A stretch of DNA of 64,000 bases from contig CM065682.1 of the NCBI GenBank assembly GCA_017654935.2, positions 78,389,765 through 78,453,764 on the forward strand, read 5' to 3'. The position numbers and the translations under genes are program-made. A model generated the notes under the pieces. The model was not told where the DNA came from, did no database searches, and was given only the letters and a program-made list of their open reading frames with translations. This DNA is from Phymorhynchus buccinoides. Taxonomy: Eukaryota; Mollusca; Gastropoda; Neogastropoda; Raphitomidae. Of the stretch, positions 50,466 through 62,622 are shown one piece after another (positions within the stretch are counted from its first letter, which is position 1; the number at the start of each line of letters is the position of its first letter).

Positions 50466-51048
50466 CCCGACCTGGGGAGGGCCTACTGCTTACGATTTTG
50501 CCGTAGCAGCTACGAAAAATAAAGCTTGGCTACAGAGCTAACGGCAACCTGTAACATTGCTACGGAGAAAACAAAATTTATTTTTGCTTATTTGCTAGTT
50601 CCCAGTTTTTTGTCTGTTTCTAAGAGCAGACGCCGTGTCGCGCGCGATAACCTTGTCACTTCCGTTTTTATAAGTGTATCTGCGCATGCGTTCTTATTAC
50701 TTTCTCTGGAAAAAATGGCGGTCTCCAGCAGCAGTAGCGATTCGGGAGATGTTTCAAACGAAAAAAAACGAACCCAAACCAGAAAACGAAAATCATCAGT
50801 GGCACACCATCTTGTTCTAAGAAAAAACATCGGCCTGACGCACAAGTTTTCAAAATAGCTTACACGGAGGAGTGGCCTTGCATCGTCTGAAGTCGACTCG
50901 GTGCGAACCATGCTCACTCACTGCGAGATACTGACTGCTTAGAATGCAGACTTCAGCTGTGAATCATGCACGGTAGAGAACGACCGTCAAGACACGTTCA
51001 ATCGCCGAAACATAAAACAGTACGTTTCGGCTCAGGAAGAGAACAGGA
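50466..51048 (+). mobile_element. 'CAGACCTG' transposon, copy 8 (truncated type)
   Basis: Same truncation point as copy 2, with added indels at both ends. Confidence 0.75.
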
Positions 51049-52042
51049 AAAGAGGACGTATATATACGTCAGTGGCAAGTACTGAAGCGCTATAGAGGAC
51101 GTATAAATACGTCTGACGCAGTCAGCCCCCTCCTTGGCAAGTACTGAGTACGCTGATAGAGGACCATATATATACGTCAGTCAGGCCATAGTACTGAAGC
51201 GCTATAGGATGACGTATATATACGTCTATTGGCAAGTACTGAAGCGCTATAGAGGACGTATGTGTACGTTCAGTGGCAAGTACATGACAGCGCTATAGAG
51301 GGAGCGTTATCATGATACGTACACGTGGATCAAAGTACTGAAGGGCTATAGCATGGACGTATATATACCTGTCTGTGGCAAGTACTGAAGCGCTGTAGAG
51401 GACGTAATCATATACGGTCAGTGGCAAGTACTGTAAGCTCTATAGAGGTACGATATATCTACGTCAGTGGCAAGTACTGAAGCGCTATAGAGGATGTATA
51501 TATACGTCTGTGGCAAGTACTGAAGCACTATAGAGGACGTATATATATACGTCAGTGGCAAGTACTGCAAGCGCTATAGAGGACGTATATATACGTCGGT
51601 GGCAAGGTACTGAAGCGCTATAGAGGACGTATATATACGTCGGTGGCAAGGTACTGAAGCGCTATAGAGGACGTATATATACGTTGGATGACAAGTACTG
51701 AAGCGCTATAGAGGACGTATATATACGTCTGTGGCAAGTACTGAAGCGCTGTAGAGGACGTATATATACGTCGGTGGCAAGTACTGAAGCGCTATAGAGG
51801 ACGTATATATACGTCGGTGGCAAGTACTGAAGCGCTATAGAGGACGTATATATACGTCAGTGGCAAGTACTGAAGCGCTATAGAGGACGTATATATAATT
51901 ATGTCTGTGGCAAGTACTGAAGCGCTATAGAGGACGTATATATACGTCGGTAGGCTAAGTACTGGAAGCGCTATAGAGGACGTATATATACGTCAGTGGC
52001 AAGTACTGAAGCGACTATAGAGGACGTATATACTATGACCGT

Positions 52043-52592
52043 CCAGAAACCGGCCTACTGCTAACGATTTTGGCCGTAGCAGCTAACTAAAATAAAGCTT
52101 GGCTACGGAGCTACGGCAACCTTAAACATTGCTACGGAGAAAACAAAATTTATTTTTGCCTATGCCGTTCCCGGTTTTGTCTGTTTCTAAGAGCATACGC
52201 CGTGTCATGCGCGATAACCTAGTCACTTCCGTTTTTATGAGTGACTGCGCATGTGTTCTTATTACTTTCTCTGGAAAAAATTGCGGTCTCCAGCAGCAGT
52301 AGCGATTCTGGAGATGTTTCAAACGAAGAAAGACTAACCCAAACCAGAAAACGAAAATCATCAGTGGCACACCATCTTGTTCTAAGAAAAAACATCGTCC
52401 TGACGCACAAGTTTTCAAAATAGCTTACACGGATGAGTGGCCTTGCATCGTCAGAAGTCGATTTGGTGCGAACCATGCTCACTGCAACTTCTGCCATGCA
52501 GACTTCGCTGTGAATCATGGCGGTAGAAACGACCGTCAACACGTTCAATCGGCGAAACAAAAGCAGTGCGTTTCGGCTCAGAAAAAGAACAT
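52043..52592 (+). mobile_element. 'CAGACCTG' transposon, copy 9 (truncated type)
   Basis: Same truncation point as copies 2 and 8. Both ends are degraded. Confidence 0.75.
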
Positions 52593-54007
52593 GAAGATAC
52601 GTTATATACGTCTTGGCAGTACTGAAAGCGCTGTATGAGGCTATATATGCGTCCGTAGCACGTACTGAACGGCTATGAGAGGACTTATGTGTACGTCATT
52701 GGGGCAAGGTACTCGAGCTCATATAGAGGACGTATATATACGTCTGTGTCAAGTACTGAAGCAACTATAGAGTACGTATCTCTCACGTCGGTGGCAAGTA
52801 CTGAAGCGCCATAGAGGACGTATATATACGTCAGTGGCAAGTACTGAAGCTCTATAGAGGACGTATATATATGTCTGTGGCTTGTACTGAAGCTCCATAG
52901 AGGACGTATATATACGTCGATGACAAGTACTGAAGCGCTATAGAGTAAGTATATATACGTCAGTGGCAAGTACTGAAAGCACTATAGAGAACGTATATAT
53001 ACGTCAGTAGGCAAGTATTGAGCCGCTATAGAGGACGTATATATCGTCAGTATACGTACTGAAGTGCGCTATAGAGATGTATATATACGAAGTGGCAATG
53101 TACTGAAGGCGCTGTTGGACTATATATATCGATCGTGGCTTACTGAAGCGCTTATAGAGGACGATATATACTTCTTGACCGTACTGAAGCGTCTATAGAG
53201 GACGTGTATATACATTGGTGGCAAGTACTGAAGCTCTATAGAGGACGTATATATTATATACGTTGTTGGCAAGTACTGAAGCGCTATAGAGGACGTATAT
53301 ATACGTCGGTGGCAACTACTGAAGCGCTATAGAGAACATATATATACGTCGGTGGCAAGTACTGAAGCGCCATAGAGGACGTATATATACGTCAGTGGCA
53401 AGTACTGAAGCGCTATAGAGGACAAATATATACGTATACTATAGGACATATATACGTCAGTGGCAAGTACTGAATCGCTATAGAGGACGTATATATACAT
53501 CGGTGGCAAGTACTGAAGCGCTATAGAGGACGTATATATACGTTGGTGGCAAGTACTGAAGCGCTATAGAGGACGTATATATACGTCGGTGGCAAGTACT
53601 GAAGTGCTATAGAGGACGTATATATATGTCGTGGCAAGTACTGAAGCGCTATAGAGAACATATATATACGTCGGTGGCAAGTACCGAAGCGCTATACAGG
53701 ACCTATATATACGTCAGTGGCAAGTACTGAAGCGCTATAGAGGATGTATATATATACGTCAGTGGCAAGTACTGAAGCGCTATAGAGGATGTATATATAC
53801 GTCAGTGGCAAGTACTGAAGCGCTATAGAGGACGTATATATATACGTCGTGGGCAAGTACTGAAGCGCTATAGAGGACGTATATATACGTCGGTGGCAAG
53901 TACTGAAGCTCTATAGAGGACGTATATATACGTCGGTGGCAAGGTACTGAAGCGCTATAGCGGACGTGTATATACGTCGGTGGCAAGTACTGAAGCGCTA
54001 ATAGAGG

Positions 54008-54507
54008 NNNNNNNNNNNNNNNNNNNNNNNNNNNNNNNNNNNNNNNNNNNNNNNNNNNNNNNNNNNNNNNNNNNNNNNNNNNNNNNNNNNNNNNNNNNNN
54101 NNNNNNNNNNNNNNNNNNNNNNNNNNNNNNNNNNNNNNNNNNNNNNNNNNNNNNNNNNNNNNNNNNNNNNNNNNNNNNNNNNNNNNNNNNNNNNNNNNNN
54201 NNNNNNNNNNNNNNNNNNNNNNNNNNNNNNNNNNNNNNNNNNNNNNNNNNNNNNNNNNNNNNNNNNNNNNNNNNNNNNNNNNNNNNNNNNNNNNNNNNNN
54301 NNNNNNNNNNNNNNNNNNNNNNNNNNNNNNNNNNNNNNNNNNNNNNNNNNNNNNNNNNNNNNNNNNNNNNNNNNNNNNNNNNNNNNNNNNNNNNNNNNNN
54401 NNNNNNNNNNNNNNNNNNNNNNNNNNNNNNNNNNNNNNNNNNNNNNNNNNNNNNNNNNNNNNNNNNNNNNNNNNNNNNNNNNNNNNNNNNNNNNNNNNNN
54501 NNNNNNN
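54008..54507. other. assembly gap, exactly 500 N
   Basis: The round length indicates a placeholder gap. It follows the satellite directly, and the right flank is not satellite. Confidence 0.97.
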
Positions 54508-55004
54508 CCAAAGCCTACCTATTTTTTAGATTTCATTCGTTGTTTTTACCTAGGACTCAGAGCTAGCCTCGAAACGTCGGCATTTGTCATAGTGTGCATT
54601 TTGTTTTTATCTGATTTCTCGAACTAAACATATGTTCTGTCTCAGTTTTCTTTTAAGTTTACTTTGAAAATCCAGCAGTGTGATTTTATTTTTTGTGGAA
54701 AACATGGGTTTTTTTTGGGGAAAAAGTGGTTTAAACAAGTGAGACTCAGAAGAAATGACTGTTTGGAGAATACTCAGAATTAGGCACTCATTGGTCCTTC
54801 TCAGTTCCTCGAGTATGCTCAGAATTTGTCGGATTGAGTTAAAACAAACTAGTTAGGTGACCTCTGCAGAGAAAAATGGTTAATTTTGAAAACAAATTTG
54901 TGTTTGGGGCGACTGAGGAGAGAGACTTATGTTACTACTAATAATACTACTGAAAAATAAGAACAGCATTTTCACAATCTATTTAATTTCGTTCAAGGGT
55001 ATTG
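54508..55004. other. spacer after the gap, nothing recognised
   Basis: AT-rich and mostly unique-looking. No splice-bordered coding sequence and no continuation of the satellite or of UTP6 was found. Confidence 0.5.
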
Positions 55005-55345
55005 AAAGGGCACCCTGATTGAAAGAGTTTTTGCAAGAAAACATGTCGAGATCACAGGAAAACGGAAAACACCCTTACGAGATCGCAACACTTCACTTGT
55101 TTGGGTTTCTAGTAATCAAATCGTCAAAATCAGCAGTGATGATTCCTCCTTGGCGGGGTGCTGGAAAGGACGTCAGATTCTTTAAGGGAAAAGAGGAAGA
55201 ATGTGCCTGTCTTTTCTAATGGCCCCCTGAATTAGAACAAAGCGTTTCCAATGAAATTTAAACAATTACAAGCCTCCTCTTTGTTATACAGTTTTTTTTA
55301 TACAGTTATCAAAAGGGGACAGTGTTTCGCTCACAACAAAGGAAA
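55005..55345. mobile_element. foldback element arm (relative of 19402-19957)
   Basis: GGGCACCCTGATTGAAAGAG, TGTCGAGATCACAGG and TCCTCCTTGGCGGGGTGCTGG match the left arm of the 19402 element. The right arm is missing. Confidence 0.6.
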
Positions 55346-56000
55346 TGCCTCATATCAAGTTGAAGTTCAAGTTCAAGTATACTTTAAATCCTCCAGAAGA
55401 GAAATTCAGGTAGTGTCGAAAACAACATGACAGAAACATGAGAAATACAAATAACTGAAAAGAACATTAATCAAACGGTGAAACGAAAGATATCAACAAA
55501 TATCAACCTACCTTATTCATTTTTTTTAAAATTCATTACGTCAAATTAGAAATGTGCACATTTATTTTAAAAAGAGGAGAGAGAGGAGAGAGAAGAGATA
55601 GGGAGAGGACTGACAGATAAGAGAGCGAGAAGAGAGAGAGAGAGAGACAGAGAGAGAGAGAGACGACAGACAGAGGAGAGAGAGATGAATATTGGATGGA
55701 AGAGAGAGGAGAGAAGGTAAGAGAGGGATAAATAAACCAATGGGAGCAGCCCGAATTTTACAGACAAGTCCTCCGGGACGATAAACAAACAACAATTTAC
55801 TAAGCTGCCAAGGCAGTGACAGGTAATGTAAATAATGGAAAGCACTCTGGAGTATTATATATCGGTCAGGGCATTAGATGTATTCATGAAGCACTTCGCC
55901 CTGTTCCTGTTCAGGGACGACAAGGGGAAAACGGCAGCATGAGCCAAGGCTGTGAACCACATTACGTACTGTTACCCTGTTGCCTAACCTCAAACTCGCT
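55346..56000. other. spacer with GA-rich tract and SINE tail
   Basis: Interrupted GA repeat (55570-55720) and a SINE tail fragment (55742-55785). The rest is unassigned and no gene is supported. Confidence 0.45.
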
Positions 56001-56004
56001 AGTA

Positions 56005-56247
56005 CAGTGGACACTCTTGTAAGGGACCTTCCATTATAAGACTCCCCCTCCCACATAAAACCTACTTCTCCGATACATTGCCCTTCTTTGAAAGTATTAA
56101 AATTGCCTCCCTTCTATGAAAGATTTTTATTTTTTAAATTTATTTTTAATTTAAATAATAATTAATTTACATAAAATTTTCAAATTTAAAATTACCTCCC
56201 TTACAAGAACCCTCCTATAAGACCTCATTTTGGACGATTTTTGAAGA
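56005..56247. mobile_element. pogo/Tigger-like MITE, reverse orientation, right end lost
   Basis: Begins CAGTGGACACTCTTGTAAGG and carries the family interior. It contains an AT-rich insertion around 56125-56190. Confidence 0.6.
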
Positions 56248-56271
56248 TCACTTTTAACCATCGTAATATTG

Positions 56272-57300
56272 TGGCGGTTGCTGTTGCCAATATAGCCGAT
56301 TTGAGTTTTTAACAGAGGCGTGGGTACCGCTATACAGCCTATCTGTTAATCAAACAAAATTCAGTACTTTACTGGTGTTGTACTGCCTCCCGGGCATTGC
56401 CTCCAGTATTATTGTTCCCACCATATTTGTATTTACAAAATGTCCCATATGTGTCTGCATGAAGGATTCAGACCCAAGAGGACGTTAAAACCACCCAATT
56501 TTCGTCTTTGTCGTTCGTTTTGAAGGTCAAGGGGATTGGAGGTTCCACTGTTAATGTATAATCGCTTCTATAATTTGATAAGCCGCGCCCAACTTGTGCT
56601 TGAAGCCGGGCATTCTGTGTCTGGAATTTATGTGAGGGCAGGAAAGGATAGTGGGTGTGTACACCAGAGCAGAACCACGGGAAGTAAAGTAAGTTGGTGT
56701 TTTTTCCCCCCCATGGAAACAAAGAACAAATCTTTTTAAAAGACCCACCACGTAATGTGTCAAAATCATGGTTTTTCACGTGTTTTCCCTCCTTAGACAG
56801 TTTATCAAAAGGAAAGTTCGCTTCACAACAAAGGAAAATAGCCTCCATAATCAAGTTGAAGTTTCAAGTATACTTTCATATCTCCACAAAAGAGAAATTC
56901 AAATGGCTTAGAGGATGCGTAGACATTTGGTTATGTTTGTGTGTGCGTGTGCATGTGTCGATTTTTGAATTGAGTGCTGTATGTAAATATTTTATGATTT
57001 TTTATATGAAGTCTTTTATTACTACTTTTTAACTTTTAGCTATTTGTCATTGTAAACACCTTGGGCTCCTGGTTTTATCGGGAGGTAAGTGGCGTCATAA
57101 ATTTTCATTATTATTATTATATATTAGAGCTGGTAAGAAATGTTAAGAAATCTTCCAAGCCTAAAGAGGGAATGTGACACGTGACGTGGGGGGGGGTGTC
57201 TTTAAATTAATTATTGTTGGCCTCTGTGTGTTGTCCGTATGTTCCGTGCACCATGTTCTTGTGCTAGTGAAGTAGTATACGGGTATAAGGTGATATTCTC
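56272..57300. other. spacer of dispersed repeats, no gene seen
   Basis: 56272-56440 is the repeat also at 15107 and 16600. 56735-56800 and 57125-57210 are pieces of the 2215/58305 repeat. 57060-57120 ends in (ATT)n. Confidence 0.45.
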
Positions 57301-57302
57301 TC

Positions 57303-57354
57303 CTCCCCCCCCACCCCCCCGCCCCCCCCCCCCCACCCCCCCCCCCCCCCCCAC
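57303..57354. repeat. poly-C tract
   Basis: About 50 bases, nearly all C. Confidence 0.88.
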
Positions 57355-57634
57355 CAACTGAGATCCATATGACTTATAAGTTATAATATGACTAATTTGT
57401 GTGTGGTTTGTGTGGTGTGTGCACAAATGCGCAGGTGCTGTTCGTGCTTATGATCTATTATTTTGTCCAATTTATTTATTTTTTTATTATTATTATTGTT
57501 ATTATTATGTATCTGATTATTTTGCAAGCGCTTAGGGCTTGGGGGGGGGGGGGGGTGTGTTAACGATGCTATCTAATTCTATAATCTGAAAAAAATATTG
57601 GTCATTTTCTTTACAATATCAAAAAACCTGTGTC

Positions 57635-57760
57635 TCCATCTCTCTTCCCCCCCCCTCTCTCTCCTCTCTATCTCTCTCTCTTCCCCTCTCTCTCTCTACT
57701 CTCTTTCTCTCTCTCCCTCTCCCCCTCTCCCCCTCCCTCTCTCTCTCTTCTCTCTTTGCC
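57635..57760. repeat. (CT)n-rich tract
   Basis: Interrupted CT/CCCT repeat. Confidence 0.85.
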
Positions 57761-57845
57761 AATCCGTCCGCTGCCCCCCATTCAAACATTACTTCCTGAT
57801 CCTTCTTCAATCTCTATTTCTTACCCTATCCATAATCCTGGTGTG

Positions 57846-58086
57846 CAGTGGAAACCTCCCTTAATAAGACCTTTTTAAAAAAATCCCATCCAAACATGAG
57901 GCTTTAGGTCTTTATAAGGGAGGGGTCTTGTTGTAGGGCAGGGGTCTTTAAGGGAGTGTAATATTTGATACTTACAAAAAAAGGCCAATGTTTTTTTTCC
58001 CCCTTCCAATGTCTCCGAGAAAGTAGGTTCTTACGTGGGAGGGCTAAGTCTTATAATGGGAGGTCTTAGCAGGGGAGGTTCCCCGT
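57846..58086. mobile_element. pogo/Tigger-like palindromic MITE, degraded
   Basis: CAGTGGAAACCTCCCTTAAT to GGGGAGGTTCCCCGTA with several indels. Confidence 0.62.
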
Positions 58087-58304
58087 AAAATAAACGTTTT
58101 TTAGTTTCCTTTACCCCCTAGCATGGCTCTTGCATTTTCATAATATGGGCCGAAATGGTATTTCAGCTACCTCCAGGATTCAACCCCACTGTCTTTGCAG
58201 TGAATGCCCATGTGTGCGTGTTTGTACCAGTCGTGGGGAGGACGTTTCACTTAAAGACCTCTGCACGTCAAATGTCACATTCCCTCTTTATGCTATGAAG
58301 AATT

Positions 58305-58620
58305 CTTAAAGACACACGGATGAGCCACGATTAAGTCCCTGGTTTTTTTTCTGGGTAGCTGTGTCCCACACACAAATGTCTCCAACTTCAAATTGAGGCT
58401 GCTCTTCAAACTGATGTTTCGTTTACAATTTGGGAGTAATTTATATGGGAGTCAGACCTGGTCCAAAACAAGATTTCTTACCAGCGGTAAGAGGGAAAAC
58501 ACGTTGAAACCGTGATTTTGACACGTGACATGCTGGGTCTTTAAGAAATCTTCCTAGCTAAAAGAGGGAAAAACACGTGAAAACCGTGGCATTATGACTC
58601 GTGACGTGGGGGGTCTTTAA
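58305..58620. repeat. dispersed repeat, partner of 2215-2520
   Basis: Left end TTAAAGACACACGGATGAGC, right end GACGTGGGGGGTCTTTAA. Possible MITE. Confidence 0.6.
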
Positions 58621-58716
58621 ACTCATTTTTCTTCTCTTTGTTTCTTTCTTGCATACCACTCTGGTTTCTGGTGATAATAATAATAATAACGAATAATATT
58701 TATATGGCACAATATC

Positions 58717-59149
58717 CGGTAAAGGTAAAGATGTGCCACCCCCCCTGCATTCTCGGTTAATTCCATTTTTCCGTTATTACCTTTCTTACCAAACATGAAG
58801 CTGTATTTTAAGAACATTTTCAGCTAATAACCTTTTTTGGAATACTAATCCTATCCCTAACCCTAGCCCTAGCCCTAAACCTACCCCCCACCCACTATGT
58901 ACTGCAGTACACCGCGATTGTCACAGTTGTGGTTCGTTGCGTTTTCCCGTCTTATAGGGTGGGGGGTAGGGTTAGGGTTAGGGCTAGGGTTTAGGGTTAG
59001 GGTTAGTATTCCAAAAAAGGTTATTAGCTAAAAAGGTTCCTAAAATACAGCTTTATGTATGGTAAGAAAGGCAATTAAACGGAAAAATAGAATAACCGAG
59101 ATAGGTAGGGGGGGGGGGGGTGGGGGGGGGCACATCTTGACCTTTACCG
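58717..59149. mobile_element. foldback element with telomere-like arms, both arms present
   Basis: Starts GGTAAAGGTAAAGATGTGCC and ends GGCACATCTTGACCTTTACC. (CCCTAA)n at 58846-58886 pairs with (TTAGGG)n at 58963-59008 around ACTGCAGT. About 430 bp. Confidence 0.78.
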
Positions 59150-59244
59150 AATATATCCTGATAAACCACAGCTCAAGGTGATCATTTCACACTCATTATC
59201 AAGTCGCTTAGTTACTCTGACTCGGTTCAACACAACTGATTGGA

Positions 59245-61400
59245 TAACTCGTGCAATGATTGAATGATTTGTGCCATGATTGAATGACTTAGGCAATGAT
59301 TGAATGGCTTAGGCAATGATTGAATGGCTTAGGCAATGATTGAATGGCTTAGGCAATGATTGAATGGCTTAGGCAATGATTGAATGGCTTAGGCAATGAT
59401 TGAATGGCTTAGGCAATGATTGAATGGCTTAGGCAATGATTGAATGGCTTAGGCAATGATTGAATGGCTTAGGCAATGATTGAATGGCTTAGGCAATGAT
59501 TGAATGGCTTAGGCAATGATTGGATGGCTTAGGCAATGATTGGATGGCTTAGGGGGGGGGGAAACAATGATTGGATGGCTTAGGCAATGATTGAATGGCT
59601 TAGGCAATGATTGAATGGCTTAGGCAATGATTGAATGGCTTAGGCAATGATTGAATGGCTTAGGCAATGATTGGATGGCTTAGGCAATGATTGGATGGCT
59701 TAGGCAATGATTGGATGGCTTGTGTAATGATTGGATGGCTTAGGCAATGATTGGATGGCTTAGGCAATGATTGGATGGCTTAGGCAATGATTGGATGGCT
59801 TAGGCAATGATTGGATGGCTTAGGCAATGATTGAATGACTTGTAATGATTGAATGACTTGTGCAATGATTGAATGACTTGTGCAATGATTGGATGACTTG
59901 TGTAATGATCGAATGACTTGTGTAATGATTGGATGACTTGTGCAATGATCGAATGACTTGTGTAATGATTGGATGGCTTGTGCAATGATCGAATGACTTG
60001 TGTAATGATTGGATGACTTGTGCAATGATCGAATGACTTGTGTAATGATTGAATGACTTGTGTAATGATCGAATGACTTGTGTAATGATTGGATGACTTG
60101 TGTAATGATCGAATGACTTGTGTAATGATTGGATGACTTGTGCAATGATCGAATGACTTGTGTAATGATTGGATGACTTGTGCAATGATCGAATGACTTG
60201 TGTAATGATTGGATGACTTGTGTAATGATCGAATGACTTAAGCAATGATTGAATGACTTAAGCAATGATTGGATGACTTATTGATTGAATGACTTGTGTA
60301 ATGATTGGATGACTTGTGCAATGATCGAATGACTTGTGCAATGATCGAATGACTTGTGTAATGATTGGATGACTTGTGCAATGATCGAATGACTTGTGCA
60401 ATGATTGGATGACTTGTGCAATGATCGAATGACTTGTGTAATGATTGGATGACTTGTGTAATGATCGAATGACTTAAGCAATGATCGAATGACTTAAGCA
60501 ATGATTGGATGACTTAATGATTGAATGACTTGTGTAATGATTGGATGACTTGTGCAATGATCGAATGACTTGTGCAATGATCGAATGACTTGTGTAATGA
60601 TTGGATGACTTGTGCAATGATCGAATGACTTGTGTAATGATCGAATGACTTGTGCAATGATCGAATGACTTGTGTAATGATTGGATGACTTGTGCAATGA
60701 TCGAATGACTTGTGTAATGATTGGATGACTTGTGTAATGATCGAATGACTTGTGTAATGATCGAATGACTTAAGCAATGATTGAATGACTTGTGCAATGA
60801 TTGGATGACTTGTGTATTGATTGAATGACTTGTGTAATGATTGGATGACTTGTGTAATGATCAAATGACTTGTGCAATGATCGAATGACTTGTGCAATGA
60901 TCGAATGACTTGTGCAATGATTGGATGACTTGTGCAATGATTGGATGACTTGTGTAATGATCAAATGACTTGTGCAATGATTGAATGACTTAAGCAATGA
61001 TTGAATGACTTGTGCAATGATTGAATGACTTGTGCAATGATTGAATGACTTGTGCAATGATTGAATGACTTAAGCAATGATTGAATGACTTGTGCAATGA
61101 TTGAATGACTTAAGCAATGATTGAATGACTAAAGCAATGATTGAATGACAAGCAGTGATTAGATGATGAATGACTTGTACAATGATTGAATGACTTGTGC
61201 AATGATTGAATGACTAATGATTGAATGACTAATGATTGAATGACTAATGATTGAATGACTAATGATTGAATGACTAATGATTGAATGACTAATGATTGAA
61301 TGACTTAAGCAATGATTGAATGACTTAAGCAATGATTGAATGACTTGTGCAATGATTGAATGACTTAAGCAATGATTGAATGACTTAAGCAATGACTGGA
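59245..61400. repeat. 2.15-kb minisatellite, 20-bp unit, upstream of the UPF0489-like gene
   Basis: Unit TGATTGAATGACTTGTGCAA and variants. The first 600 bp use TGGCTTAGGC; the centre alternates TCGAATGACT and TTGGATGACT in 40-bp dimers; the last part uses TTGAATGACTAA. A 9-G run interrupts it at 59553-59561. It ends 43 bp before the start codon at 61443. Confidence 0.95.
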
Positions 61401-61442
61401 TGAATCGTGCAATGTGTGCAGGCTCTCTCTAACTATCCCACC

Positions 61443-61824
61443 ATGGCAACGATGAGGCGGGCAAAGCTCTGTTTCCCATGGCAACTGAAGCTGAAGAATC
61501 TGTTTGTGGCGCTCGTGGCAGGGTGCCTGGCTCTGGTGATTCTCACCTTCTGGATGAAAGAGTTCCAGCAAGTCCCCAGCACTCTGAAGAAAATCACTCC
61601 GAGGAAACTCGGGGGCCGGCTTTTTCGAAGCCGCCTGTTCGGTGGCGATGACGATGACGACGATGATGATGATATTAGCGAGGGGGATTTCAATATACAC
61701 ATCAAGCGGCAGTGGAAGGAGCCGGAATGGAAGGCAGCGGAGGTTTTGCGTCATGTGATCTCTTCTTCGGGGAAAGAAGGTCCTCGACTGTTGCCTGTGT
61801 TTGTGGTGGAGGAGCACTATGAAG
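61443..61824 (+). CDS. UPF0489-like gene, exon 1
   Basis: 382 bp, donor GAAG|GTGTGT. Codes for residues 1-127 with the membrane anchor and poly-Asp run (GAY repeat at 61646-61672). Confidence 0.72.
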
Positions 61825-62441
61825 GTGTGTGTTATAGAGTGATGTCCCGAGGCCCCCGGTCATAGGACATTGACCTATTAAAATTTAAAAATGTCATACA
61901 GTGGAACCTCCCTTATAAGACCTTCAAAAATCATCCAAAATGAGGTCTTAAATGGGAGAGAGTTGCATAAGGGAGGTAATTTTAATACTTACAAAGAAGG
62001 GCAATGTCTCAGAGAAGTAGGTCTTAAAAGGGAGGGAGTCTTATAATGGGGGGTCTTATAAGGGAGCTTCCACTGTATTGTGTTCTTCCCTGTCAGGACA
62101 AATGTCTGATTAAAATGTTAACACTGAATGTTTTATTGATTTCTGCAAGAGCCAGGACATTGTCCTATTGATTTATCTGATCTCAGGACAGTTTGTCCTA
62201 TCAGTTTTCGGTCTTCGGTACATCACTGGAGTCATATTGGGTTTTTGTGTGTGTGTGTGTTCTCTCAATGTTTGCAAACGTTTTCAGCATGCCTGCGTGA
62301 GCACATTATGCTCACATGCATTCATGTTATTGATCTGTGCATGCGCATACATCTCTTTGCAGCGTAAACACTTGCACGCAAGCGTGAACACCACACATGC
62401 TTGCACGGTTGTGCATACATGCAGGCGTGCATGTACGCACG

Positions 62442-62477
<36 letters not shown>

Positions 62478-62574
62478 CACGCACGCACGCACACACACAC
62501 ACACAAGCTTTATATAGATGCATGCGCGCGCGTAAACACGCATGCTTGCACAGTAGCACATCCAGGCATGCTCT

Positions 62575-62622
<48 letters not shown>

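Larger units (their letters stand above)
36514..54007. repeat. 17.5-kb satellite array, 43-bp palindromic monomer
   Basis: The monomer is a 16-bp perfect palindrome GACGTATATATACGTC, followed by 27 bp containing AGTACT and AGCGCT, also self-complementary. By length about 270-280 monomers are present outside the inserted transposons. Recurrent variants: TATCTACGTC for TATATACGTC, GTCGG for GTCAG, GCAAGCACTG for GCAAGTACTG, and GAAGTGCT (mostly in the first kilobase) for GAAGCGCT. The array is tandem head-to-tail and ends in a run of N. It lies in what would be UTP6 intron 3. Confidence 0.95.

Noticed and set aside
36514..54007. CRISPR-like array
   Set aside because: The repeats are directly tandem, without spacers, and the genome is eukaryotic. 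It is a satellite.
56468..56854. 128-codon minus-strand frame
   Set aside because: It crosses pieces of several dispersed repeats and has no recognisable domain or splice-supported partner.
59780..61057. Repetitive proteins with SIITQVIQSLHKSF-like units
   Set aside because: The 20-bp minisatellite has no stop in several minus frames. All frames give similar peptides, so openness has no coding meaning.
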